A stretch of 64,000 bases of DNA from Orbilia blumenaviensis. Its lineage: Eukaryota; Ascomycota; Orbiliomycetes; Orbiliales; Orbiliaceae. The stretch is taken from the NCBI GenBank assembly GCA_036872755.1, contig JAVHNS010000010.1, forward strand, positions 124,001-188,000. Direction: 5' to 3'. Each line of letters starts with the position of its first letter. Position 1 is the first letter of the stretch. The position numbers and the translations under genes were made by a program. Of the stretch, positions 11,439 through 21,805 are shown in pieces. The notes beneath the pieces were generated by a model. It had not been told where the DNA came from, did not search any database, and saw only the letters and a list, made by a program, of their open reading frames with translations.

Positions 11439-12145
11439 ATGGTAGATAAATCCTCATCACCAAAGCACTCCTCTCACTCCTCTAACTAGAACTCCCCTAG
11501 GCTGCAAACACAAACTACAAGGAGGCATTTGCTCTCTTTGATAAAAAGGGAACCGGTCGTGTCCCAACATCCTCCCTCGGCGACCTTCTAAGAGCATGCG
11601 GTCAAAATCCTACAATGGCGGAAGTCGACGAGGTTGCTACTGGCGTTAAGGGAGAATGTACGGTCCCCTTTCCCTCCCCAGGAGCCCCTAATAGAATCTA
11701 AGTACCTCGTGAAACCAACTGACCGAGCTAACTATCCTGGAAGTCGACTTTGAGACGTTCTTAAAAATACTCAACCGACCAGGTGGCTTCCGCGACCCTG
11801 GCCCACCAGAGGAGTACATCCGCGGCTTCCAAGTCTTCGATAAAGATTCGACGGGGGTTATTGGTGTCGGAGAGCTTAAATATGGTACGGTGATGATGTA
11901 GATTATACTTGAAGGGTAAATGCTAACGTGTTTGCTAAACACCCAGTCCTAACTACACTCGGAGAGAAATTGACCGACGCCGAAGTAACGGAATTGTTGA
12001 AAGGCATGGAAATCACAGGTCCCACCGTCAATTACATTGGTATGACTTCCTCAGACCCCTTAGTGCCCGCTATCCCAGCTAGCAGTGGCTTTTCTCACAA
12101 AGCGTTTCGAATTTAGATTTTGTCAAAATGATCCTCGCGAATTAA
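11439..12145 (+). CDS. MLC1: Myosin essential light chain (Cdc4/Mlc1-type EF-hand protein)
   Basis: This calmodulin-fold protein binds IQ motifs of myosins and is needed for the cytokinetic ring. Exons: 11439-11441, 11501-11657, 11744-11884, 11947-12039, 12117-12145, giving 140 residues. The first coding exon is only the ATG, followed at once by GTAGAT; the reading continues AANTNYKEAFALFDKKGTGR. Later parts are SSLGDLLRACGQNPT, DFETFLKILNRPGGF, GFQVFDKDSTGVIGVGELKY and LTTLGEKLTDAEVTELLKGM, ending FVKMILAN. The degenerate EF loops (for example KDSTGVIGVGE) fit an essential light chain rather than calcium-binding calmodulin. All five junctions keep frame; no long open frame exists, so the gene is visible only after splicing. 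Confidence 0.93.
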
Positions 12146-12437
12146 GCTGGCCAGCCGCCTGCCTTGTCTCTTGTAGGTCCTTTGAGAGGGCCGGAGATGT
12201 TATTTAGACCCTTTTAACTCCATCTCATCCTGTTCTTTAGAAATTCTTGGGAGAGGTGTTTTAGTACGGTCGTGCTGGCGTTGTCGGTCCGGACAGGATA
12301 TTTGCAATGGATTTGGATTGAAACATAAACATTCTCGACATCAACTATGGCAGACATTGTGCTGGCAAGGAGAGATTTCGTTAGAGCACACTACTCTGCC
12401 TGGTAGAACCACGTGATATGTAGATGATCCACCAGGC

Positions 12438-13174
12438 TCAATCTTCCTTGACCAACTGGAGATCGAGTTCTGTCAAAGAGCCCATTCCCGCGGCCGTAGT
12501 AAGCCCCCCAGGGAGAATGTAGACATAGTAGTTCTTGTTAGGTTGGCCCTTCTTTCCCCTGTGGGATTCATTGCCCTCCGATCTGGACAATTCTTCAAGG
12601 CTTTCGTCGTATATTTGGTATCCAAATATCAGCCGGCATCTCCCGCATCTCCAAAGAAGCCGTTTCTCGAACCCGTCTTCCCGTCTTATAACACACGGTC
12701 TTCTGTCACGAATTGATGAAAGTAGCAAAGTGTAATCCTTGGGTTCGGGCTCTTCCCTTAGAAGGTGTCTATCTCCATTGTCTGAGCTACCGGGTCGGCC
12801 TTCTGAAACAGGTTCCGGTGGCCCACTTTCCTGACCGCGTCGGTCGATATCCATACGTTCGTCCTGTTCTCTATCGTTCACTCCATCGTTATCGTCATCC
12901 CCCCCTCCCCCTCCTCCTCCTCCTCCTTCTTCATCTTCTTCATCATTGTCATCACTCTCGTTATCCGAATCGGCAGACCGAGGGGGTGGTGGGAGAGGAA
13001 CGATGAGGGCACCATCAATCCCTGGAGGCTGGCGACGGGGGAGTTTGAAGATGTCGCGCGTAGTCGCGAGGACCAGGTGGCTGCAAATGCAGTGATATGT
13101 GAAGATTCTATGCTGGCGTTAGAAAGGGTAACTGAAGTGACACGGAAGGAAACAACGTACAATGGTGTATCCAT
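12438..13174 (-). CDS. STEEP1-like (CxORF56-family) cysteine-rich protein
   Basis: Exons (minus): 13174-13161 (14 nt) and 13107-12438, giving 227 residues. The start is MDTPLIFTYHCICSHLVLATTRDIFKLPRR, then an acidic/Gly linker (DDNDEEDEE, Gly run) and a second part with RRPCVIRREDGFEKR and the pair WRCGRCRLIFGYQ. The order YHCxC, TRDIFKLPRR, then RREDGFEKRxxWRCxRC matches the conserved eukaryotic family that includes human STEEP1, implicated in STING exit from the ER; the role in fungi is not established. The CxC and CxxC pairs probably bind zinc (inference). The open frame alone begins too late and misses the first cysteines; the 14-nt first exon supplies the ATG. It shares a 162-bp promoter with LAP1. 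Confidence 0.75.
12895..12945. repeat. Coding microsatellite (CCT/CTT)n in the STEEP1-like gene
   Basis: A run of CCC/CCT/CTT triplets on the + strand encodes the Glu and Gly runs of the acidic linker of the STEEP1-like protein, a site likely to vary in length among strains. Confidence 0.8.
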
Positions 13175-13336
13175 GTTAGGGGATGGATCAGACTGAGGCG
13201 CTGATTGGGGCTTGTGGAGCTTTGTCGTGTTTAGGAATCCCAGCGTGACCGATCACAGGATGGTTCTTCCCCCCAAACCTCCGAAGTCCTGCAACCATTC
13301 TCCTTAGGAAACCAACTTTCTTGGTAGGCAAAAATA
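13175..13336. promoter_or_regulatory. Short bidirectional promoter STEEP1-like / LAP1
   Basis: Only 162 bp separate the two divergent start codons. It holds one reverse CCAAT box (ATTGG at 13204-13208), the target of the fungal HAP/CBF complex, and C-rich sequence near 13270. Whether both genes use the CCAAT box is inference. Confidence 0.5.
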
Positions 13337-14895
13337 ATGCGGTCACTCGTCCTTGTACTTCCAGTTCTCGCTGCGGCAGCTCATGCAGCTCACGTTCATC
13401 ATGATAGACAACAGCAGCCCTTGGTGGAGATAGATAAGACGAACCTCGCCAATGTTCTCGGACTCGATCCGGCCGAATTGCGGTTGATTGAGCTAGAACC
13501 CGGGGTTACAAAGGAAGTTACGGAGGAAGAGAAATGGGAACTCAAGAAGGTCTGTAGAATTATGAGCCTCCATTTCTTGCCCATACTGATGGATTCTCGC
13601 TCGGATTTCATATGTCAATATCTAACATGTCTCTCCCCTCAAGGCCGGAACCAGATTCATCGATATCACAGAACACAAAGATGCATATGCGATCGCTGGT
13701 ACCAAGAAGGTTTACAAGTACCCATCGGAGCCTCAAAATGAGGCTATCATCAGACCTCTACTCGCAAAGCTTGACCAAGAAAATATGAAGGCGAACTTGG
13801 AAAAATTTACTTCTTTCTATACCCGCTACTACAGATCATCATCTGGAGCGGAGAGTTCTCGATGGTTGCTAGGCAAAGTCAATGATACTGCTTCTGTGGA
13901 TTCCAAGATTTCCGTCGCTCCTTTTATCCACAAATGGGGTCAAAACAGTATTATCGCACATGTGCCCCCTACGTCAGACGGCAATGCCATCGTTGACTAC
14001 AAGAGCACCAGTGTGAAGAGGGTCGTCATCGGTAAGCTGTGATCTCTCGGAATTTTCCCTCCATGGTTATGCTTCCAGATTCTAATCTTTTTCGGCAGGT
14101 GCTCATCAGGACTCTGTCAACTTGCTCCTGCCAATGTTTTTAAGGAGCCCTGGCGCCGACGATGACGGCTCCGGAACAGTCACTATCCTCGAGGCCTTCA
14201 GGGTCTTAGTTGGTGCTAAGATTCCATTCAAGAATCCCGGTAAGACTTTATCGCTGAATACTTAAGTACCTCGTACCTACATATCATCAATCTAATCATC
14301 GGCGTGAACTGCAGTCGAATTCCATTGGTATAGCGCGGAAGAGGGCGGTCTCCTTGGGAGTCAAGCAATCTTCAACCACTACCAACGTGAAGGATACCAG
14401 GTCGGAGCTATGTTACAACAAGACATGACTGGGTTCGTTAGGAAGACCTTGGACGCCGGCCAACCAGAGAGTGTGGGCGTTATCACCGACTATGTTGATC
14501 CCGGCCTCACAGCCTTTATTAAGAAGGTCATCTCTACCTATTGCGACATTCCATACGTCGAAACGAAGGTGAGCATTAAAACCATAACACTGACCAGAAT
14601 GCAAACTAATACCTAAAACCCAGTGCGGGTACGCCTGCAGCGACCATGCTTCAGCCTCAAAGGCAGGCTACCAATCTGCAGTAGGTTTCCAATTGATATC
14701 TCCTTCTAGAAACACATATATATTGACAATTACATCTAGTTTGTTATTGAAAGCGCATTTGAGAATTCCGATGATAAGATCCACAGTACTGAGGATAAGA
14801 TCGAATACCTCAGCTTCGATCACATGCTCCAGCATGCTAAGCTGACATTAGCCCTAGCCCTTGAATTGGGACTAGCTGATCTCGAAGAGATATAG
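13337..14895 (+). CDS. LAP1: Secreted leucine aminopeptidase, peptidase family M28
   Basis: This exopeptidase removes N-terminal residues from peptides outside the cell. Exons: 13337-13549, 13644-14031, 14099-14239, 14315-14568, 14624-14680, 14740-14895, giving 402 residues. Residues 1-17 or so are a signal peptide ([17 protein letters not shown]), followed by a propeptide. The two-zinc site is complete: His203 in GAHQDSVN, Asp222 or neighbour in PGADDDGSG, catalytic and bridging Glu in [11 protein letters not shown] (about 256-257), Asp284 in QQDMTG and His340 in CSDHAS. The Cys pair around CGYACS fits the disulfide of this group. The first intron has an unusual GTCTGT donor, but the frame into [11 protein letters not shown] is unambiguous. 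A secreted enzyme for nitrogen or protein use. Confidence 0.95.
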
Positions 14896-15702
14896 ATGTC
14901 CCGCCGGTTCTCGAGAAACGCGAGTCCTGCTATTAATGTAAGAGCTTCATATGTATACCTAGGTATACTTAATACGCCAGTTGGTATTGATTTTAGAAAC
15001 CAAATTTGAATTGCAGAATCGGCTTTTATCTGTTTTAAACGAAAAATGTGAAACAATGTGATTGGATACTCAGTAGAGATACCACAGAACATTCAAATAT
15101 AATATCGTCAGATCGTAAAACAAATAAAAACAGGCTATCAGATACACCACCCAAGATTAAAACGCAGACGAGGGCGTCATATATCAGTACAGTATTTTCG
15201 TACAAGTGAAGGAGACTTAGAGATCGTGAGAAGGAGCTCCGGCAAAAAGAAAGAAACATTAAAGTGAGGGTATACAGATGGTGTAATATGGACATTCATG
15301 AGCCAAAGAACGGTGGCAACATGCAGGGTAGAACCGACATTAGATGGCTAAATCTGATAATAAAACAAACCGGACCTTTTCTTCATTAACCCTCCCGAAA
15401 CCCCATGTTATATCAAGGACCGTAGCGCTTCGTATGTCTAACACCATATCCCAGGCTCTCGAATGCAGACTTGTAAACAAAATAATAAGAAAAGTCATAA
15501 AAACCAAAAAAAAAAAAAAAAAAAAAAAAACGCAAGACGCCGTCGAACCGTAAAATCCCAACGGGACGAGAGAGAAAAAAGTAGAAAAAGGAAATAAATA
15601 AATAATAAAAAGAAATATTACTGCATCTATATTTGATGTAAGGGTTGGTGGTGATCAGAAGGGCATCTGCCTGATGTGAGACTGCCCTAGATAGTTCGGC
15701 CC
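14896..15702. other. Convergent intergenic region LAP1 / tubby-like gene
   Basis: Two 3' ends meet here. Sequence is AT-rich with an A25 run at 15506-15530. No gene is supported on either strand; the frames across the A-run are artefacts of Lys or Phe runs. Confidence 0.7.
15506..15530. repeat. A25 homopolymer
   Basis: Twenty-five consecutive A residues on the + strand in the convergent 3' region. Such long homopolymers recur in this window, always outside coding exons. Confidence 0.9.
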
Positions 15703-17109
15703 CTATACGCGTGTACTAGCTGCACGCAAAGCCGCCGGTCGGATTGCTGCCCGCTCAGCTGCATGGACCCCTGTCGTTGTTGAAGAACTTGCTGCGCGAA
15801 TGAGGGTTGGAGTTTTGCTGGACACACTTGAAGCAACGCTATTCTTTCGTGCATTGTTTCCTGGTCTATTGAAAACCTGGTCGATGAGGCGTTTCGGGCC
15901 GACATATTCCATATTCATCTTGACGGTGTTCCCGCGCATTGTTGGCAAGACGAGCTGCACAACTCTCTTACGACGGGAAAACTTTCTTTTAATAGAATCG
16001 TCGATGAGCGCATATATGCCAGTCGCGACCACAACACTTCATAGGTATTCGTTAGTCTCTGTACTGCGTGTGGTTGGTTGGTCCACAATGTAGGGATTTT
16101 GAGGCTACACTTACTCAGCGACGTCACACATTGAGCCGACAACAGAGTCGTCCGTATCGTCACAGAGCCACATAGTCGATGGTGGGACAAACCCTCCCTT
16201 GGCCTGTTCCTCTGCGACCTCGTTCGGTGATAAATTGTCAGGGCGGATGTGAGCGATAATGTTATTGGTTGCAGTGTTGATGAGGAAGTAAGAACATGAC
16301 TCTTCCTGACCGTAAACCGTTATCTTACGTTTCCATGCGTAGCTTTTACCCCAGTACTCAAATTCGTATCGTTTGCTGCCTTTGCTACCACGCCTCTTGA
16401 GATCGACATGGGCATAATTGGAGAATTCGAGCATAGTGGTGTTGGTTGGGATGCCATGGTTTGTGATGTCAGCGGGGGTATGGCTTTTCTGTTCGACATC
16501 GGAAAATTCCTCCTCGTCATCCTCCCCTGATTCGTATCCACTGTCTTGACGGGAGAGGGTTCGATCTTTGGGGTCGCTTTTGCCCATGAGGGAGCTCATT
16601 AGTTTGCTTCCGGATCGTTCCAATTTTGGGCGACCCGAGGCTGGCTTAGCGTATTTGCGACGGAAGTTGACAACTTCACGGCCACAGTCACGGCCGTACC
16701 GTCGGAGGACCATATCGCGATTCTTCAGGTTGTTCATCTTCATGTGGAAAAGAGTGATCAACCTAGGAGGTTCGGAAGAATGCGACATGTTGGTATCGAT
16801 GCGGAGGTTCATGTTTCCATCGTAGTCGTCATCATGCTTTATTGTTAAACGGCGGGTGGAAGGGAAGAGATGTGCGAACAAGGGAGGTGTAGACGCCTTT
16901 GCTTCCGGGATGTACTTTGGTTCGGTTCGGTACATGCGGCGTTCGTCAACATCTTCGTAGGATGCGGTGGAGGTTGAATAATCACCCGACTCCCGGTCCG
17001 AATAGTAACTGCGACGGCTGTAGGAATCGTCGGAATATGTTGAGGATATTATTTTGGGAGGTGGCCCATTGGGTTTCTTCTCGATCCGTCGTCCGTATCT
17101 AGAATCCAT
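15703..17109 (-). CDS. Conserved fungal protein, possible tubby-like C-terminal fold
   Basis: Exons (minus): 17109-16115 and 16036-15703, giving 442 residues. I do not recognise a named gene. The N-terminal 200 residues are charged and Ser/Tyr-rich with no membrane segment. Residues about 210-360 form a compact domain: YEFEYWGKSYAWKRKI, then a hydrophobic strand with SCSYFLINTATNNIIAHIRPD, then GGFVPPSTMWLCDD and the spliced VAEDVVVATGIYALIDDSIKRK. The YWGxxYxWKR strand plus the buried terminal helix recall tubby C-terminal-like (LURP-type) proteins found in filamentous fungi; that is a tentative match. The tail is basic and Ala/Thr/Ser-rich. The intron donor GTAAGT gives phase 2 and the acceptor GAAG restores DVVVATG. 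Function unknown; intracellular by default. Confidence 0.7.
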
Positions 17110-17377
17110 GGTTCAAGATTGAAATGGCAGGCTTCGATGAGGAAGAAAGAGAAAGAGAAAAAAAAGAATGACAAAATATGAAGTTAAATCGGGAAAGGGA
17201 GAGAGAGAGAGAGAGAGGATGTATCGTAAAGAGTATCGTAAAGAGTGCGCTTTTGAATATCGAAATGGGAAATACGGGTGAGATGGAGCGATTATAGTGA
17301 GAATGGGAGGGTAGCAGGAGAGGAGTTAAATGACTATTATGCGTGATCTTCACAACAGCATGTGAAGAAACTGGGAG

Positions 17378-17380
<3 letters not shown>

Positions 17381-17455
<75 letters not shown>
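17381..17455. repeat. (GA)37 microsatellite
   Basis: Seventy-five bases of uninterrupted GA dinucleotide lie about 270 bp upstream of the tubby-like start codon, so its leader or promoter carries a CT run on the coding strand. A second, shorter GA run is at about 17200-17217. Confidence 0.95.
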
Positions 17456-17456
<1 letters not shown>

Positions 17457-18675
17457 ACCGACGGGAAACTCTTGAGATGGAAGGGAGAAAAGAAAGAAAA
17501 GAAAGGGATGGAGGGAGGTTGAAGATAGAAGTTTTGAGTTTTGACTATTACTTTGAAGGTTGAAAGTATCGATCGTGGAGGTTCGTCAACTGTCTTGGAC
17601 TGAGACGAAAGGAGGTTAAGAGGAATTTGGATCTGCTGGACTCTGTAACTACACCAGTTGTTACTCCGTTACTTCACCAGGCGGAGTGGCAAATCGCGCA
17701 ATTTGTGTTGTGTGTTGAGCGTTGAGTTGTAGAGTTGTGGAGTTGTGGAGTTATGTGTTGTGTTGCCGAGGGATATATATGTGCGTATGTGTGGCTGAGC
17801 TTTCTGGAATTGAGTCGAAACAAATAATCCAGTGCTGGTCGGCGATTTGTATTCCAAGGTAAGCGTGGGTATGGGCTGAAAGGGGGCGATGGTCTATGAT
17901 GATATGATATGATTCGAAATAGCAGTAGCAGTATTTTATTTTATATGGTTCCGGAATGCCTGAAGTCTTATACAGAGACAGGTATGGCCCGGTGGGAAAA
18001 ATTGTTGGGTCACAAGAAGCCGGGAATGGGCGAGCTTGTCCGCTTGTCTGCTTGTCTGCTTGCCTGAGGGGGAAAAGGTGGCGAGATGGTGGAGAGACTG
18101 AAGCTCCGAGTGGCCTTCGACAGGCGGCGGCGATGGGGGAAAAAAATTTAGTGCGGGAAAGGGGAAAACTGTTTGACAACCAACCCGGCCGACGGTACAC
18201 TGCCCAGCTCAGGTAAGCAAGCAAGCAAGCAAGAAGAAGTAAGTGACCTATGCTTTAGCTCACAAAACTGCGACGGGGAGGGGAAGAATTGATTCCCGAA
18301 GCGAAGAGAAGAGAGGCAAGCAGGCAGGCAGGCAGGCAGGTAGTAGATACTAAGTACCTCTACCTTTTATCTTTTTTACTTTTGATTCTCTTTGAAAAAT
18401 ATATATGATTTGGTCTTCTTCCTCTATAATAGTGTCGGAATTATATCTCCTCCTTCTTCTTCTTCTTCAACTGAGCTGAGGGCAAAAATAAAAATATATA
18501 AAATGACACAGAACAGTGGAACGGTAATGGAGAAAGAAAGTCAGAAGGGGCGGTGGGAGAGAGAGAGAGAAGAAAAAAAAAAAAAAAAAAAAGCGGAGAG
18601 GGCGATACGATCGAGGAAGAAGATCCGGGAGGTTCTCGACTTAAGACTGGCTCAGTTATATTACATACGAGTATC

Positions 18676-18710
18676 GCTGCCACTGTTGCTGCCACTGTTG
18701 CTGCCACTCA
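18676..18710. repeat. 12-bp tandem repeat, about 3 copies
   Basis: Three copies of GCTGCCACTGTT, the last diverged, in gene-free DNA. Confidence 0.85.
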
Positions 18711-19965
18711 CTGCTGCTGCCGTGGTGGAGAACACACCCCAAAAAAGATCGATTTAACCAGCATGGGCCACAAGCTCCTCTGCATTTTTGGGGGTGTGTC
18801 TGCGTGTGTGTGTGCCTTTTGGCAAAGTATCGACAGACGACTTCTCCGACAAATTCAATTCAATCCAATCCAATCCGATCCAATCGCATCCCGGACCCGA
18901 AGTATCCTCCTGTTCGCTGCATCCTCTCATGGCACTTGGGGCCTGCGCCTTCCTTTCTGTCACGCTTATGTGTCAGATCCAAGCATGCTTTATATGACGC
19001 AACAAAAGAAACCACTCGTTGCTTCCCACACCTTCGACCGGCCGACAACCTTGCAAGCACACACACACTCCCCGGCTGCAGCTACATGTAATTGGTGTGA
19101 TCTTCTTAGAAAGATGGGTGAAAGAAACAAAAAAAAAGTGCTACATGTAAAAGTAAGTACCTGTGTAGGGTCAGGCCAGATTCAACCAAGATACCGTGCA
19201 TACCTATCTATGTAAGTATCTTAGTATACATGCATGTATATACCGTGCTGTTCGATTCAGCCTTCGAAAATCCTTCCTTCACCAGCCGTACATACATGTA
19301 TACTTACCTACATCGCTACCTAGGTACATGTAAGTACCTACCTCATAAGGTGCCGGGGTACTTACCTAAGTACCTAGGTACCTACTCATACTTACCTACC
19401 AACTGTGCGGTAATGGCAAAGGATGGATCCCTTAGTCTTGGACCATTGATCCATCCATCCATGTCCGGCTGGCTGGCTGGTGACTGACCGTGCGTTGTTG
19501 TTGCACGTGCGGGGAAGCCTTCCATTGTCAGGCTCTTCCCACTTTCGGAAATATCTCGCTTATCAAACACCAGTTACCATACTCCCGTGTTTGTGTTGCA
19601 TCTCGCAACACACAACACGGGAACCAAGACGTACCCCGCACCACTACCACCACCAGCCTGAAGCTTGATTAGGTATTAGGTAGGTATTAGGTAGGTATGT
19701 ATTATGGTCGGCTGGTTACAAAGTATCTCCGTAACTCGAATCCATCAATTGGTGCTACCTAATACCTACATACCTGGTACCTAATAATAGGTAAGCTCCA
19801 ACCTAATAATCGGAGCTTCGATCCAGTCTTCAAGTTTCCTCTTTCTCCATCCTTTCAAAGAAAAGAAGGGAAAAAAACCTGGCTATTGAGCTATTGTCCG
19901 AGTGCCCACCGAGAGTACCTCTAAACGCACGTCGTCTCCTTGACCTCACCCATCCTCACTACCTG

Positions 19966-20018
19966 CCCGTAGCACCAACGCTGCTACGGGGCGAGACACG
20001 TATGTGCATTGCATACGT
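19966..20018. promoter_or_regulatory. Two adjacent perfect inverted repeats upstream of the orphan gene
   Basis: The first has 9-bp arms (CCCGTAGCA at 19966-19974, TGCTACGGG at 19982-19990) and a 7-nt loop. The second has 7-bp arms (ACGTATG at 19998-20004, CATACGT at 20012-20018), also with a 7-nt loop. They are 7 nt apart and end 96 bp before the ATG at 20115. They could form RNA hairpins in the leader or be protein-binding palindromes; neither is shown. Confidence 0.6.
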
Positions 20019-20114
20019 CGGCACAGATAGTTTTATGTAAACCCACATTCTTTCGAGCTCCAGCCAGCTCTGAAAACCCGTTGACCGGTGCGTTATAAAC
20101 AGCTAGTGTCGTGC

Positions 20115-21422
20115 ATGACGCCAGCTTCCTCCCACAGAATGTCTACCTTCCGGATATCAATAGCGGCATCACGCCCGGTTCCCACTCATCACTTGAGACC
20201 TAACCTACGCAGGTCCCTCGTATTCTTCGTGCATCATCGTTCGGGTTCACAGCAGTGTCACATTCCACCAAGTTCGCCCAATCGATCATGGGCCCAATCC
20301 CTGGCCCAGCTGGTCCATTCCACCAGGAATTCAAATGCAAATCATATCCCCAAAGCCAAATGCCACCCATTGGAGAAAAGTAAAGCAATCCAATACCACT
20401 GGGCGCAAAGCCATGCGGCTTTGATCAAAGACTGGTTGAATGTACCCTCCGCCAACAGACACCATAGCCCAGACAGAATACGGCACGACAGTTGGAGATA
20501 TAATGCCCGGGATGCAACCCAGAGAATCGAGTTGATCCGCAAGTCCGTCTTTAGGAGCCTGGGTATTATGAGTAAGCCGTATGTGCGACGGGATGTTCGA
20601 CTGGGCCGGCCTACCACGGTCAAGGGATCCCAAACTAGTGCTTCAACAAAACCCAAGACGAACACAGCTACAGCAAGTTTTTCCAAGAGTTTACCGTTTA
20701 GAAAACGATTTGAATCAGAGGTCTCTGATTCATCAAAACTTGGGTCGCCATCGCTTCTCGATAAGACTTTAGCTCCGGCAGGTAACCTTGAGCCGCCTCT
20801 TAATCCCAGGGTTAATGTATCGACAGAATCCGAAGAACTACCAACCCAGATCGATGCGAAAGTCCCTGGTGTAGATGGGATCCAGGTCCCAATAGCCACC
20901 TACAATACCGGCCCTATTGACTCCCAAAATGATAGTGTAATCATCGGAGCACCGAATGCTATCACGAATGAAGGTCCTAAATGGCAAACTGTAGAGGGGC
21001 ACAAGTTTTCACAAATCGAGACTACGAATGTAGAAGCTGTGGCGGAACCCAACGATATGGGAAAGGCATCGAAGCTCTCGCCCGCTGACCTCATAGCATC
21101 CCTCCGATATTACGACCGGCGGCGTGGGGCCCTGCCAGATGAGGAACCTCTTTCGGCTGAAGATATCGCCGCCCTCGAATCCTCGAGAACTAAATCAAAC
21201 ATGGATAAGAAACCGATTTCACAATCTGGAAATTCAACAGACAGTTCTACTCGGAAATCAAGTTTCAAAAGAGTTGGCCTGGCGGTTTCCTCGGTGGTAG
21301 TGGGTGCGTACGTCTTCGGTGTCGGGACTAAATTGTTCTCTGTGAAACCAGAATCAACAGCTGCAACGGAACTCCTCTCAGCGGTGCAGCGTTCGAAAGC
21401 TTCAAAGGGCCTAATAGATTAA
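20115..21422 (+). CDS. Orphan protein with C-terminal membrane segment, probably mitochondrial
   Basis: A single-exon frame of 435 residues from the first ATG at 20115 (a second ATG at 20139 gives MSTFRISIAAS). I do not recognise the family. The first 80 residues are rich in Arg, His and Ser and almost free of acidic residues, which suggests a mitochondrial presequence (inference). The middle (150-330) is polar and low in hydrophobic residues. Residues about 333-365 hold a defined segment, LSPADLIASLRYYDRRRG followed by LPDEEPLSAEDIAALES, that looks like a short helical domain. Near the C terminus one hydrophobic helix (VGLAVSSVVVGAYVFGVGT) is followed by about 30 polar residues. Codon use looks like its neighbours and the frame is long, so it is probably real. 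A tail-anchored or inner-membrane protein fits best. Confidence 0.7.
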   Translation: MTPASSHRMSTFRISIAASRPVPTHHLRPNLRRSLVFFVHHRSGSQQCHIPPSSPNRSWAQSLAQLVHSTRNSNANHIPKAKCHPLEKSKAIQYHWAQSHAALIKDWLNVPSANRHHSPDRIRHDSWRYNARDATQRIELIRKSVFRSLGIMSKPYVRRDVRLGRPTTVKGSQTSASTKPKTNTATASFSKSLPFRKRFESEVSDSSKLGSPSLLDKTLAPAGNLEPPLNPRVNVSTESEELPTQIDAKVPGVDGIQVPIATYNTGPIDSQNDSVIIGAPNAITNEGPKWQTVEGHKFSQIETTNVEAVAEPNDMGKASKLSPADLIASLRYYDRRRGALPDEEPLSAEDIAALESSRTKSNMDKKPISQSGNSTDSSTRKSSFKRVGLAVSSVVVGAYVFGVGTKLFSVKPESTAATELLSAVQRSKASKGLID

Positions 21423-21805
21423 TTTCTTGCACTTCCCGGGCAAGATGTTTTGAAGATGGTTCTTTTGACTGGACGGAATGGTTTCCCTAACGTCATTATC
21501 GAGATCTTCAGAAGGCGGTTGTTGCACCGTAGATAGAAGTCCGCTTCAATTCGGCAGCAAATGTATATATGTATCTAGTGTATTCAGTCAAGGTTTCAAT
21601 ATTAACAAGTTAATGGGCACCGGTTCCTCGGCACAGAGATTGAATGTTACAGAATGACACAATATCTTCAATATAACTTGTTTATTGCGGAAGGCAATTT
21701 GCCCGTCCTAACATACTCATAAGTAAAGAACGGCCATGAATCCTATTGTGTCGTATTATACATCAGCTGGGATGTATAGGGATCGGGAAATTTTTTGATG
21801 GGTGT
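21423..21805. other. Convergent intergenic region, orphan gene / CoA-binding gene
   Basis: AT-rich 3' flanks of two convergent genes. No gene or notable repeat is seen. Confidence 0.7.

Larger units (their letters stand above)
17110..20114. other. Three-kilobase gene-free divergent region
   Basis: This lies between the starts of the tubby-like gene (-) and the orphan gene (+). It is filled with low-complexity DNA: two GA tracts, GCAG and AAGC tetramers (18208-18232, 18315-18343), an A20 run (18573-18592), a 12-bp GCTGCCACTGTT repeat (about 18676-18710), AATCC pentamers (about 18857-18895), TACCTA words (19310-19400, 19670-19800) and two hairpins just upstream of the orphan gene. Open frames here are short, repeat-derived and lack family features. 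No gene is supported, but an unspliced noncoding RNA cannot be excluded. Confidence 0.6.

Noticed and set aside
18392..19215. Overlapping frames of 121 and 220 codons in the 3-kb gap
   Set aside because: Their sequence comes from A-runs, GA repeats and 12-bp repeats; no domain, and composition changes at each repeat edge.
20342..20899. Minus-strand 185-codon frame inside the orphan gene
   Set aside because: It is antisense to a longer frame with a better start and a membrane helix, and it shows no domain of its own.
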